A DNA stretch of 64,000 nt from positions 1 through 64,000 of the forward strand of contig NZ_JAIUZI010000001.1 of the NCBI RefSeq assembly GCF_020171285.1, in the 5' to 3' direction. Source of the stretch: Seohaeicola saemankumensis. GTDB taxonomy: Bacteria; Pseudomonadota; Alphaproteobacteria; Rhodobacterales; Rhodobacteraceae. Made by a program: the position numbers and the translations under genes. A model generated the notes under the pieces. That model did no database searches. It was not told the DNA's origin and saw only the letters and a list, made by a program, of their open reading frames with translations. The stretch's first letter is position 1. Each line of letters opens with the position of its first letter. Shown here piece after piece: positions 10,131-19,454 of the stretch.

Positions 10131-13100
10131 ATAGAACCCACCCTTTTCCGCTTTATCTGGAGACATTCGAAGCGCGACCAGATGGTTCTGCTGGTCGTGA
10201 CATCGGCGTTGTTTCCGCTGTTGTACCTGACGCTGGAGCTGCCGAAGCGGATCATCAACGATGCCATCGGCTCGGCCAGTTCGACCATCGATTTCCTCGG
10301 CTATTCGATGAGCCAGGTGACCTTTCTGGCGGTGCTGTGCGGCGCATTCCTGGTGTCGGTGCTGGCGCACGGGCTGCTGAAAATGCGCATCAACACGATG
10401 AAAGGGGTGATGTCGGAGCGGATGCTGCGGCGGTTCCGTTACCTGCTGATCGGGCGCATCCTGCGGTTTCCGCAACCTTATTTCGAGCGGGTCAGCCAGG
10501 GCGAGCTGGTGTCGATGATCACCGCCGAGAGCGAGCCGATGGGCGGGCTGATGGGCGATGCGATCAGCCAGCCGGTGCTGCAGGCGGGGCAGATGATCAC
10601 CATTCTGGGGTTCCTGTTCCTGCAAAGCTTTTGGTTCGGGCTGGCGGCCTGTGCGCTGATCCCGCTGCAGGCCTGGCTGATCCCCAAGCTGCAGCGGCAG
10701 ATCAACCTGCTGAACAAGACCCGGATCAAGGAGGTGCGGGTGCTGGCCGCGACCATCGGCGAAAGCGCGGCAGGGGCCAGCGCGCTGCGGGTCAACGGCG
10801 GCTGGCGGTACCGGATGGCGGCGGTGACCGACCAGCTGGGGCGGCTGTTCGATATCCGCTTCGAGATCTACCAGAAGAAATTCTTCATGAAGTTCCTCAA
10901 CAACTTCATCTCGCAGCTGACGCCGTTTTTCTTCTTTTCCATTGGCGGTTACCTGGTTTTGCAGGGGGCGGTGTCGCTGGGGGCGCTGGTGGCGGCGCTG
11001 GCGGCCTACAAGGACCTGAGTTCGCCCTGGAAGGAACTGCTGACCTATTACAACCAGACCCAGGACATGTCGTTGCGCTGGGAGGTGATCACCGAGCGGT
11101 TCGCGCCCCAGGGCATGGTCGACGAGTCGCTGTTCGAGGGCGAACCGGAAGATGTGCCGCGGCTGAACGGCGATATGGTTCTGGACGGGGTATCGGTGCG
11201 GGATGCCGACGGCAATCTGGTGCTGGACGATCTGAACGCCACGCTGCCGGGGGGCAAGGTGATCGGGATCGCCGCCCCCAGCGAAGAGGACCGCAGGGCG
11301 CTGGGCGAGTTGCTGACGCGCGAGCTGGTCCCGACCAGCGGCAAGGTGACCGTCGCCGGGCAGCCGCTGGCAGAGCTGCATCAGGCGGTGATCGCGGCGC
11401 GGATCGGGCATGCGAGTTCGCGCCCGGTGACCTTTCAGGGCACATTCGGCGACAATGTCATGATGCCGGTCCGGGATCGCCCGTCGGGCGATCCGGCAGA
11501 TGCAGCGCGCCACGCCGAGGCGCAGCGCGCCGGCAACAGCCCCGACCCCTATGACGCCGAGTGGCTGAACCCGGCAAAGGCCGGCCTGGACAGCGAGGCG
11601 GAGCTGCGCGGCTGGTGGCTGCGGCTGATCGAGGGGATGGGATCGGGCACGGCGCTGTTCCGGCGCGGGCTGGACCAGAAGTTCGATGCAGAGGATCATC
11701 CGCAGCTGGCGCAAAAGCTGATCGACCTGCGGCCGCAGGTGCAGCAGGCGGTGCGTGACGCGGATTTGCGGCAGAGCGCGTTCTTCTTCAAGCCCGATCG
11801 GTACAACCCGGCGTTGCCGGTGGGGGAAAACCTGCTCTATGCGACGCCGCGCCGGGCGGTCACGCAGGAGGTGCTGGCCGGCCAGACCGAGTTCCTTGGG
11901 CAGTTGCGCAGCCTCGGTCTGGATGAAACGCTGGTGGTCCTGACCCGCGACGTGATCGACATGTTGCGGCAGATTTTCGGACTGGATGGCACCGACCACC
12001 CGTTGTTCCGCAAGCTGGGCATCGATACGGCCACCTACGAGCGCGCGGTCGAGCTGGTCGACAAGTCCCGTGACAGCGGGGCGGCGGGTCTGGACGACGA
12101 TGAAATGGCGAACCTGCTGGCGATCCCGTTCCGGATCTCGGCCGAGCAGATCGGCCCGGCGTTTGCCGAAGAGCTGAAGGCGCGGATCGTCGAGCTGCGC
12201 CAGAGCCACTCGGCGGATCTGCAGCAGAGCCTCGGCGATCTTTTTGCGCCGCTCGAGATGGATGCCTTTGCGCCGGGGTTGTCGGTGCTGGAGAACGCGC
12301 TGTTCGGCAAGATCTCGGATTCGGCGGGCAGCAAGGGTGACGATCTGCGGCGGCGGATTGCCGAGGTGCTGGTCGAGGGCGGTGCGCAGGCGCTGGTGAT
12401 CGAGCTGATTTATGACGTGCCGATCGCGCTGGGCGGGCAGAACCTGCCGGGGGTCTTTGCCGAGCCGCTGTCGTTCAGCCGGGCGACGATCAAGAAGCCC
12501 GACGTGCTGGTGCTGGACAAGGCGCTGGACAGCTACGACATGGACACGCAGGTCGCGGTCTATAAGAACCTGCGCGCATTGCTGCCCGAGACAACGGTGA
12601 TCTATCTCAACGACAGCTTTGAAAACCCCGACGTGTTTGACGCCTATTTCGAGGTGCAGCAGGGTCGCATCGTGAGCGAGGACGTGGAAGAAGATAGCGG
12701 CGCGGATGGCGCGGCCAGCGCGGATCTGGCGCGCAAGGTGCGCGAGTTGGAGAAGATGCCGCTGTTTTCCGGGTTGGGGCGCAAGCAACTGCGGCTGCTG
12801 GCCTTTGGCGCGCGCTGGTATTCGGCGCCGGCGGGAGAGGTGGTGTTTCTGAAGGGCGATCCACCGACCTCGGGCGCCTATATGCTGGTCGATGGCGAGG
12901 CCGGTCTCTACCTGCCCAAAGAGGGTGAGGAGGACCAGCTGATCGCCAAGGTCGGTGCCGGGGCGGTGGTCGGCGAACTCGGGCTGATCCGGCAGGAGCC
13001 GCGGGCGCTGAGCATGGTGGCGGAAACCGAGCTGACCTGCCTGCGGATCGGCGAGGAGGAATTCCTCGCCGTGGTCGAGAACGACGCCGCGACCGCGTTC

Positions 13101-13139
13101 AAGTTGTTGCAGGTGGTGGCGGGGTATGTGTCGAACTGA
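10131..13139 (+). CDS. degenerate ABC-exporter-like protein with C-terminal cyclic-nucleotide-binding domain
   Basis: About 1000 residues. An ABC-exporter-type membrane domain (about 15-310, several helices) is followed by an ATPase-like region and a C-terminal cNMP-binding domain (about 870-1000, with VVGELGLIRQEPRAL resembling the phosphate-binding cassette). The ATPase is degenerate: the Walker A site reads GIAAPSEEDRRALG with no GKS/T, Walker B ends LVLDKAL with Lys in place of the catalytic Glu, and no LSGGQ motif is seen. A large extra segment separates the halves. The first in-frame ATG is at 10182, but the conserved-looking stretch LFRFIWRHSKRDQ is encoded before it. The frame is open back to a stop at 10080 with no ATG, GTG or TTG. 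ATA at 10131 sits seven bases after GGAG (10120-10123), so I extend to it; the conservative start is 10182. Function may be cAMP-controlled, without ordinary ATP hydrolysis. Confidence 0.7.
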   Translation: MEPTLFRFIWRHSKRDQMVLLVVTSALFPLLYLTLELPKRIINDAIGSASSTIDFLGYSMSQVTFLAVLCGAFLVSVLAHGLLKMRINTMKGVMSERMLRRFRYLLIGRILRFPQPYFERVSQGELVSMITAESEPMGGLMGDAISQPVLQAGQMITILGFLFLQSFWFGLAACALIPLQAWLIPKLQRQINLLNKTRIKEVRVLAATIGESAAGASALRVNGGWRYRMAAVTDQLGRLFDIRFEIYQKKFFMKFLNNFISQLTPFFFFSIGGYLVLQGAVSLGALVAALAAYKDLSSPWKELLTYYNQTQDMSLRWEVITERFAPQGMVDESLFEGEPEDVPRLNGDMVLDGVSVRDADGNLVLDDLNATLPGGKVIGIAAPSEEDRRALGELLTRELVPTSGKVTVAGQPLAELHQAVIAARIGHASSRPVTFQGTFGDNVMMPVRDRPSGDPADAARHAEAQRAGNSPDPYDAEWLNPAKAGLDSEAELRGWWLRLIEGMGSGTALFRRGLDQKFDAEDHPQLAQKLIDLRPQVQQAVRDADLRQSAFFFKPDRYNPALPVGENLLYATPRRAVTQEVLAGQTEFLGQLRSLGLDETLVVLTRDVIDMLRQIFGLDGTDHPLFRKLGIDTATYERAVELVDKSRDSGAAGLDDDEMANLLAIPFRISAEQIGPAFAEELKARIVELRQSHSADLQQSLGDLFAPLEMDAFAPGLSVLENALFGKISDSAGSKGDDLRRRIAEVLVEGGAQALVIELIYDVPIALGGQNLPGVFAEPLSFSRATIKKPDVLVLDKALDSYDMDTQVAVYKNLRALLPETTVIYLNDSFENPDVFDAYFEVQQGRIVSEDVEEDSGADGAASADLARKVRELEKMPLFSGLGRKQLRLLAFGARWYSAPAGEVVFLKGDPPTSGAYMLVDGEAGLYLPKEGEEDQLIAKVGAGAVVGELGLIRQEPRALSMVAETELTCLRIGEEEFLAVVENDAATAFKLLQVVAGYVSN

Positions 13140-13152
13140 TCACCTGGGCGCC

Positions 13153-13199
13153 AAGAATTTTCGACGAAAATTCTTTTGATTTTCTTCGACGAAGAAAAT
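13153..13199. terminator. tandem double palindrome, copy A
   Basis: Two adjacent AT-rich hairpins: AAGAATTTTC/GAAAATTCTT (13153-13175) and ATTTTCTTCG/CGAAGAAAAT (13179-13199). They lie between the convergent ends of the ABC-like gene and the tsaC gene, so they probably act as a bidirectional terminator. The same architecture recurs at 22825, 50556 and 61824. Confidence 0.6.
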
Positions 13200-13210
13200 T
13201 GGGCCTGGCG

Positions 13211-14155
13211 TCAACGTGGCGCGGCGGCGCGGTGCAGGCGGTCGTTGATGGCGATGCCGAGGCCGTGATACGGAATTGGGGCGACGGCGATGGGTCTGCC
13301 GGTGGCGTCCAGCTGGTGCAGGTGGCCAAAGAGGTTTGCGGCGGCCTCGGTCAGGTCTCCGCTGGCGGACAGGTTCAGTTCGCAGGGCATGGGCCCGAAC
13401 CCCAGCAGCACTTCGTCCGGTCGCGGCTCCCGCGCGTTCAGCCGTACCGGGGCGCCGGGGGCGTAGTGTGAGGTGAGCTGGCCGGGCGCGGTGATGTCGC
13501 CGGCGTCGGTCCGGGCGTTCAGCGGGTGTCCCAGCACCTCTTCGATGCGGTCAGCGCTGAGGCCGCCGGGGCGCAGCAGGGTCGGTGTGCCGGACAGGCC
13601 GACAATGGTGGATTCCAGCCCGACCCCGCAGGGGCCATCGTCGATCACGGCGGCGATCCGGCCATCGAGCCCGGCCAGAACATGGGCGGCGGTGGTCGGG
13701 CTGATCCGGCCCGAGGGGTTGGCCGAGGGCGCGGCCAGCGGGCCGCCGAAGGCGCGCAGCAGCGCCCGGGCCGCCGGGTGGGCCGGCACCCGCACCGCCA
13801 GCGTGTCGAGCCCTGCGGTAACCAGCGGTGAGATCCCGTGACCATCGCGCAGCGGCAGCACCAGGGTCAGCGGGCCGGGCCAGAAGGCATCGGCCAGGGT
13901 CTGTGCCGTGTCGGACCAGATCACGCAGTCGCGGGCAGCCTCGGCGGATGCGAAATGGGCGATCAGCGGGTTGAAACTGGGCCGGCCCTTGGCCGCGTAG
14001 ATATCCGCCACGGCGGTGCCGGAGCGGGCGTCGCCGCCCAGCCCGTAGACGGTTTCGGTGGGAAAGGCGACAAGCCCGCCGTGCCTGAGAAGCCCGGCGG
14101 CGCGGGCCAGATCTGCGGAATTATTTTTCAGACGCAGGGTAATTTGGTCGGGCAT
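13211..14155 (-). CDS. tsaC: L-threonylcarbamoyladenylate synthase, Sua5/YrdC type
   Basis: 314 residues. Makes threonylcarbamoyl-AMP from threonine, bicarbonate and ATP for the t6A37 modification of ANN-decoding tRNAs, in the cytoplasm. The YrdC domain covers about 10-200 (GGLVAFPTETVYGLGGDA near the N-terminus, then KGRPSFNPLIAHF and SANPSGRISPTTAAHV). The C-terminal part (about 235-310) matches the extra Sua5 domain, so this is the long Sua5 form. It stands alone, convergent with the ABC-like gene and divergent from an acyl-CoA dehydrogenase gene. Confidence 0.93.
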   Translation of the reverse strand: MPDQITLRLKNNSADLARAAGLLRHGGLVAFPTETVYGLGGDARSGTAVADIYAAKGRPSFNPLIAHFASAEAARDCVIWSDTAQTLADAFWPGPLTLVLPLRDGHGISPLVTAGLDTLAVRVPAHPAARALLRAFGGPLAAPSANPSGRISPTTAAHVLAGLDGRIAAVIDDGPCGVGLESTIVGLSGTPTLLRPGGLSADRIEEVLGHPLNARTDAGDITAPGQLTSHYAPGAPVRLNAREPRPDEVLLGFGPMPCELNLSASGDLTEAAANLFGHLHQLDATGRPIAVAPIPYHGLGIAINDRLHRAAAPR

Positions 14156-14295
14156 GTCGATGACGCGGCGTTTTGGTTGCTTGCAGGGGCGCTCTGGATA
14201 GGTAATCGTCCAAGCCCCGCTGCATAGCGGGCCAATCCGTCAATGCCAAGCCCGGGCTGAAGCCGCCCGGCGCTGTACAACACCCGAGGTAGCCA

Positions 14296-15999
14296 ATGCC
14301 CTTCCGCGCGCCCGTTTCCGATTATGAATTCCTGCTGCGTCACGTGGTGGGCTTTGACCAGGTGTCCGCCACCGAGCGGTTCGCGGAGGCCGACAGCGAC
14401 ACGGTCAGCGCCATTCTGGGCGAAGCGGGCAAGATGTGCGAAGAGGTCATGGCGCCGCTGCAACGCGGTGGCGATCTGGAACCGGCGCGGCTGGAAAACG
14501 GTGTGATGCGCACCTCGCCGGGCTATGCCAACGGGTTCAAGGCGATTGCCGAGGGCGGCTGGATCGGGATCAGCGCGCCGCAGGAACACGGCGGCATGGG
14601 CCTGCCGACGACGTTGTCGGCGGCGGTGAACGAGATGATGAGTTCCGCCTGCCTGTCGCTGGAACTGGCGCCGCTGATGAGCCAGGGCCAGATCGAGGCG
14701 CTGGAGCATCATGCCAGCGACGCGTTGAAGGAGCTGTATCTGCCCAAGCTGATTTCGGGCGAATGGACCGGCACGATGAACCTGACCGAACCGCAGGCCG
14801 GATCGGATGTGGGCGCGCTGAGCTCCAAGGCGGTGCCGAATGGCGACGGCACCTATGCGGTCAGCGGGCAGAAGATCTATATCTCGTGGGGCGACAACGA
14901 TTTCTCGGAAAACGTCTGCCACCTGGTGCTGGCGCGGTTGCCAGATGGCGTGCCGGGGACCAAGGGGATCAGCCTGTTCCTGGTACCCAAGTACATTCCG
15001 GATGCCGACGGCAATCCGGGGGTGGCCAACGACCTGAAGGTGGTGTCGCTGGAACACAAGATGGGTCTGCACGGCTCGCCCACCTGCGTGATGCAGTATG
15101 ACGGCGCGCGCGGCTGGCTTGTCGGTGAGGAGCATGGCGGCATGGCCGCGATGTTCACGATGATGAACAACGCCCGCCTGGGTGTCGGCGGCCAGGGTGT
15201 GGGCGCGGCCGAGGGCGCCTATCAGCACGCGCTGGCCTATGCGCTGGAGCGCAAGCAGGGCCGCACGCCGAGCGGCACCATTATCGACCATGCCGATGTG
15301 CGCCGGATGCTGACCACGATGAAGGCCGATGTCTTTGCTGCGCGGTCGATCCTGATGTCCTGTGCCGTGGCCATCGACATGGGCGTGGCCACCGGTGACG
15401 CCGACTGGAAGGCGCGGGCGGCGTTTCTGACGCCGATTGCCAAGACGTTCGGCACCGAAACCGGCATTCGCGTGGCCGAGACCGGCGTGCAGGTGCATGG
15501 CGGCATGGGCTTCATCGAGGAGACCGGCGCGGCGCAGTATTACCGCGACGTGCGAGTGACCGCGATCTACGAGGGCACCAATGGGATCCAGGCGATGGAT
15601 CTGGTGGCGCGCAAGATGATGGACGGCGGCGAGGCCGCGAACCGGCTGCTGGACGAGATCGAGGCGCAGGCGGAACGCGCCCGTTGCACCATCCCCGAGC
15701 TGGCCGAGGCAGTCTGGCAGGCCACCGAGACGTTGCGCGAGGCCACCGAGTGGCTGGTGGCGCAGTCCGACATGAACGAGCGGTTCGCGGGGGCGGTGCC
15801 GTATCTGCACGCCTTTGCCCGCGTGCTGGGCGCGCATTTCCACCTGGCCGCGGCGATGGCCGACCCGGATGGGCCGCGCGCGGCGCTGGCGGCGTTCTAT
15901 ATCAACCGGTTGCTGCCGGAACACGCCGGGCTGCTGGCCCATGCGCAGGCCGGTGCCGAGGGGCTTTACGCGCTGTCGGCCGACGACCTGGCGGCCTGA
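14296..15999 (+). CDS. acyl-CoA dehydrogenase, DmdC/long type
   Basis: 567 residues, longer than classical acyl-CoA dehydrogenases (about 380) and like the subgroup that includes 3-methylmercaptopropionyl-CoA dehydrogenase (DmdC). FAD-dependent alpha,beta-dehydrogenation of an acyl-CoA is expected. Visible motifs are TMNLTEPQAGSDVGAL (flavin/substrate loop), KIYISWGDNDF, and AIYEGTNGIQAMDL with the likely catalytic Glu; the family's extra C-terminal domain follows from about 450. The start ATG 14296 gives the usual N-terminus. An MBL-fold hydrolase gene follows after three bases. Whether the substrate is MMPA-CoA or a fatty acyl-CoA cannot be told from sequence alone. Confidence 0.88.
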   Translation: MPFRAPVSDYEFLLRHVVGFDQVSATERFAEADSDTVSAILGEAGKMCEEVMAPLQRGGDLEPARLENGVMRTSPGYANGFKAIAEGGWIGISAPQEHGGMGLPTTLSAAVNEMMSSACLSLELAPLMSQGQIEALEHHASDALKELYLPKLISGEWTGTMNLTEPQAGSDVGALSSKAVPNGDGTYAVSGQKIYISWGDNDFSENVCHLVLARLPDGVPGTKGISLFLVPKYIPDADGNPGVANDLKVVSLEHKMGLHGSPTCVMQYDGARGWLVGEEHGGMAAMFTMMNNARLGVGGQGVGAAEGAYQHALAYALERKQGRTPSGTIIDHADVRRMLTTMKADVFAARSILMSCAVAIDMGVATGDADWKARAAFLTPIAKTFGTETGIRVAETGVQVHGGMGFIEETGAAQYYRDVRVTAIYEGTNGIQAMDLVARKMMDGGEAANRLLDEIEAQAERARCTIPELAEAVWQATETLREATEWLVAQSDMNERFAGAVPYLHAFARVLGAHFHLAAAMADPDGPRAALAAFYINRLLPEHAGLLAHAQAGAEGLYALSADDLAA

Positions 16000-16002
16000 T
16001 CC

Positions 16003-17049
16003 ATGGACGGTGCCACCCGATTGACCATGCGCTATCCCTGGGACACGCCACCGGGGCGCGCGGAGGCGATCGAGGTGGCCGAGGGCGTGTTGTGGATGCG
16101 GCTGCCGTTACCGATGAAGCTGGACCACGTCAATGTCTATGCGCTGGACGAGGGCGACAGCTGGACCATCATCGACACCGGATTTGGGTCTGAAACCACG
16201 CGCGAGATCTGGGGCGAGCTGATGGCGGGCCCGCTGAAGGGCAAGCCGGTCAGCCGGGTGATCGTCACCCACCACCATCCCGACCACATCGGGCTGGCGG
16301 GCTGGTTCCAGTCGGTGCACGGCGCGGAGCTGGTGACCACGCGTACCGCCTGGCTGTTTGCGCGGATGCTGACGCTGGACGTGCAGGAGACCCTGCCCGC
16401 GGAAACGCTGGCCTATTACCGCGGCGCGGGTATGGACCCCGAGATTTTGGCCGAGCGCGCCGCCGAACGGCCGTTCAACTTTGCCGACATGGTGGCGCCG
16501 CTGCCGCTGGGCTATTCGCGGATCAAGCAGGGCGACAGCATTCATATCGGCGGCCGGGAATGGGACGTGCATATCGGCAATGGTCATGCGCCCGAGCACG
16601 CGACCTTCTGGAGCCGGGACGACAACCTTGTGCTGTCGGGCGACCAGATCCTGTCGACGATCAGCCCCAATATCGGCGTGCATGCGACCGAGCCGCTGGC
16701 CGATCCGCTGGAGGACTGGCTGGAAGCCTGCGAACGGCTTTCGAAACTGGCGCGTCACGACCAGCTGGCGCTGGGGGGGCACAAGCTGCCGTTTGTTGGG
16801 CTGCCGCTGCGGATGCGGCAGCTGATCGACAATCACCATGGCGCGTTGCGGCGGATGCTGGATCATCTGGACACGCCCAAGGCGGCGTCGGAGTGTTTTG
16901 CGCCGCTGTTCAAGCGGCGCATCGGCAAGGGCGAATACGGGCTGGCGCTGGTTGAAGCGGTGGCGCATGTGAACCACCTGTATCACACCGGGGAGGTGAC
17001 CCGGACCCTGCGCGAGGACGGCGCGTGGCTGTACCAGCGCAAGGGTTGA
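16003..17049 (+). CDS. MBL-fold metallohydrolase (LACTB2/glyoxalase-II-like)
   Basis: 348 residues with the metallo-beta-lactamase fold. The zinc motif THHHPDHIGLAG is at about residue 90, a further GHAPEH His is at about 195 and a GDQILSTISPN Asp at about 215, as in the SoxH/glyoxalase-II-like group. The C-terminal 90 residues look like the winged-helix domain common in LACTB2-like proteins. It starts three bases after the acyl-CoA dehydrogenase stop, so the two are translationally linked and it may hydrolyse a thioester or lactone product of that pathway; this is inference. ATG 16027 is an alternative start. Confidence 0.82.
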   Translation: MDGATRLTMRYPWDTPPGRAEAIEVAEGVLWMRLPLPMKLDHVNVYALDEGDSWTIIDTGFGSETTREIWGELMAGPLKGKPVSRVIVTHHHPDHIGLAGWFQSVHGAELVTTRTAWLFARMLTLDVQETLPAETLAYYRGAGMDPEILAERAAERPFNFADMVAPLPLGYSRIKQGDSIHIGGREWDVHIGNGHAPEHATFWSRDDNLVLSGDQILSTISPNIGVHATEPLADPLEDWLEACERLSKLARHDQLALGGHKLPFVGLPLRMRQLIDNHHGALRRMLDHLDTPKAASECFAPLFKRRIGKGEYGLALVEAVAHVNHLYHTGEVTRTLREDGAWLYQRKG

Positions 17050-17073
17050 GCCGGCAGGCGGAGGAGCGGGCAG

Positions 17074-17526
17074 ATGGATGACAAGATCGAGACCACCGCC
17101 GAGGCGGGCGAAACGGTGGCGATCCCGCGGGTCCACGAGGTGCATGCCGATCCGCAGACCGGCGCGCGGATCAAGGCGGTGCCCGATCCCTTGCGGCGGC
17201 CCGTGGCGGACAAGAGCCCGGCGCAGTGGGCCTATGAGCGGCTGATCCTCTATATCCGCAATTTCGAAGAGCAGCTGGACCAGAGCCAGGAGGTGGCGAT
17301 GGGGTTCACCGGCGGTGACGCCGGGGTGCTGCGGATCGAAGGCATGGGGTACTTCGACCCCGACATCGTGACGTTTTACGGCAGCGATGCGAATGGGGCG
17401 AAGACCCAGCTGATCCAGCATGTCAGCCAGTTGAACGTGATGCTGCGGGCGCTGCCCAAGACCAGCGGCGACAGCCCGGTGACCCGGATCGGTTTTCGGC
17501 TGGCTGCAGATCTGGAAAACACCTGA
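17074..17526 (+). CDS. conserved hypothetical protein (possibly DUF6173)
   Basis: 150 residues, no signal peptide or membrane segment. A disordered acidic N-terminus of about 45 residues precedes a compact domain beginning KSPAQWAYERLILYIRNFEEQL and containing GFTGGD and GYFDPDIVTFYG. It resembles small proteins I associate with DUF6173, but I cannot confirm that. Ribosome site GGAGGAG precedes ATG 17074. It follows the MBL gene by 24 bases on the same strand, so it is probably in that operon. No function can be assigned. Confidence 0.6.
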   Translation: MDDKIETTAEAGETVAIPRVHEVHADPQTGARIKAVPDPLRRPVADKSPAQWAYERLILYIRNFEEQLDQSQEVAMGFTGGDAGVLRIEGMGYFDPDIVTFYGSDANGAKTQLIQHVSQLNVMLRALPKTSGDSPVTRIGFRLAADLENT

Positions 17527-17606
17527 TCGGACCCGTCGGGGGCGCATTTCCCTTGCCTATCCCCGGTTGCCTGCGTTGAATGGCGGCAGGGGCAGGGAGG
17601 TTGCGC

Positions 17607-19454
17607 GTGTCAGATTTTCGTACCGTCACACAGGCCTGGGCCGAGGCCTGGGCGCATCGCCGGGTTTTCGTGCCGGTCTACCTGTTTCTACGGGTGCTGG
17701 CCTTTGCCGCCATCGTGCCGCTGGTGGGGATCGCCATCAACCTGGCGGTGTCGCTATCGAACCAGAGCGCGCTGACCGATCAGGACATCGCGCTGTTCCT
17801 GCTGACGCCGGGCGGGTTCGTGGCGGCGCTGGCGGTGGCCAGCATTCTGCTGCTGGCCGAGGTGCTGAGCTTTACCGTGATGACCGCCACCCTGCGCAGC
17901 GAGGAATACAGCCTGATCCCGGCGCTGCGGGCGGGGCTGTTCACGGTGCTGGGCCGGGTGCGGTCGCTGTTTGTCTTTGCGCTGCTGTTCGTTTTGCGGG
18001 TGCTGGCGCTGGCGCTGCCGTTCCTGGTGGCGGGGCTGTTGCTGGCGATGTGGCAGCTGACCGAATTCGACATCAACTATTACCTGACTTTCAAACCGCC
18101 GGAATTCCGGCTGACCATCGCGATTGTTGCGGTGCTGGTGCTGATCATGGTGGTGGCGATCGTGATGAAGGCCTCGGCCTGGGCGGTTGGTCTGCATCTG
18201 GTGATCTTTGACCGGGTCGCCCCGGCGGCGGCCTTTGGAAAGAGCGCGGAACTGATGCAGGGCCGGCGGATGCGGCTGAACCTGCAATTGCTGATCTGGG
18301 TCGGCATCCGGCTGGCGATTGCCGCCGTGCTGGGGGGGATCGCGGGGCTTGCGCTGGACCTGGTGCCGCTGAACGCGGAGGGCGGTCTGAAGCTGGCGCT
18401 GACGATAACGGCGCTGATCGTGCTGGCGTGGTCGGTTGCGGGGCTGGTGCTGCAGGCGGTGGCGCTGGGGGCGCTGACATGTGTACTGGACGGGTTCTAT
18501 GGCCAGCCGCGCCGCGAGATCCAGACGCCGCCCGATCAGGTCGCGGCGTCGCTGCGGTCGCGGATCGTGGTTGCGGGCGGGGCGCTGATTGCGCTGGCGG
18601 TTGCGGGCATATGGGCCGGTACGGCGATGATGGACGCCGTGCAGGCGGAGGATCAGGTCGAGATCATTGCTCACCGGGGCGCGGCGGGCGCGCGGCCGGA
18701 AAACACCATGGCCTCGGTCGAGCTGGCGATCGAGGAGGGGGCCGACTGGGTCGAGATCGACGTGCAGGAGACCGCCGAGGGCGAGGTCGCGGTCATGCAC
18801 GACAGCGATTTCATGAAGCTGGCGCTGACCAATCTCAAGATCTGGGACGCCACCGCCGAGGATCTGGCAGGCATCGACATCGGGTCGTGGTTCGACCCGG
18901 CCTATGCGGAAGAGCGCACACCGATGTTGCGCGATGTGCTGGCGGCGGCCAAGGACCGGTCCAAAGTGCTGATCGAGCTGAAGTACTATGGCCATGACGT
19001 GGACCTGGAGAACCGGGTGATCGCGCTGGTGGAAGAGGCGGGCATGGCCGACCAGATCGCGATCATGTCGCTGAAGTACCCGGCGGTGTTGAAGATGCAG
19101 AAACTGCGCCCGAACTGGCGCACCGGCGTTCTGGCCGCCACGGCGGTGGGCGATCTGGCCGGGCTGCAGGGCGATTTCATCGCGGTGAACGCGGGCATCG
19201 CCAACGCGGCGCTGATCAACGCGGTGCATTCGGCGGGCAAGGATCTCTATGTCTGGACGGTGAACGACCCGCTGGAGATGTCGCGGATGATTTCAAAGGG
19301 CGTTGACGGGCTGATCACCGACGAACCGGCGCTGGCGCGCAAGGTGCTGGCGGTGCGCGCCGAGTTGAGCACGCCGGAACGGCTGGTGCTGTGGATTTCG
19401 CAAACCCTTGGGATGGAGCTGAATGGCAAGACCTATCGCGACAACAGCCCGTAA
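17607..19454 (+). CDS. glycerophosphodiester phosphodiesterase with N-terminal membrane domain
   Basis: About 615 residues. Residues 1-330 form a hydrophobic region with about six to eight membrane helices (GPDPase membrane domain). A GDPD catalytic domain follows (about 345-590) with IAHRGAAGARPENT (His, Arg and Glu of the active site), DWVEIDVQET and MHDSDFMKL. It hydrolyses glycerophosphodiesters to glycerol-3-phosphate and an alcohol, probably on the periplasmic face. The start chosen is GTG 17607, six bases after GGGAGG, rather than ATG 17580 which overlaps that ribosome site. Its last 32 bases overlap the start of a phospholipase-A2-like gene, implying coupled translation and a phospholipid-scavenging role. 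Confidence 0.85.
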   Translation: MSDFRTVTQAWAEAWAHRRVFVPVYLFLRVLAFAAIVPLVGIAINLAVSLSNQSALTDQDIALFLLTPGGFVAALAVASILLLAEVLSFTVMTATLRSEEYSLIPALRAGLFTVLGRVRSLFVFALLFVLRVLALALPFLVAGLLLAMWQLTEFDINYYLTFKPPEFRLTIAIVAVLVLIMVVAIVMKASAWAVGLHLVIFDRVAPAAAFGKSAELMQGRRMRLNLQLLIWVGIRLAIAAVLGGIAGLALDLVPLNAEGGLKLALTITALIVLAWSVAGLVLQAVALGALTCVLDGFYGQPRREIQTPPDQVAASLRSRIVVAGGALIALAVAGIWAGTAMMDAVQAEDQVEIIAHRGAAGARPENTMASVELAIEEGADWVEIDVQETAEGEVAVMHDSDFMKLALTNLKIWDATAEDLAGIDIGSWFDPAYAEERTPMLRDVLAAAKDRSKVLIELKYYGHDVDLENRVIALVEEAGMADQIAIMSLKYPAVLKMQKLRPNWRTGVLAATAVGDLAGLQGDFIAVNAGIANAALINAVHSAGKDLYVWTVNDPLEMSRMISKGVDGLITDEPALARKVLAVRAELSTPERLVLWISQTLGMELNGKTYRDNSP

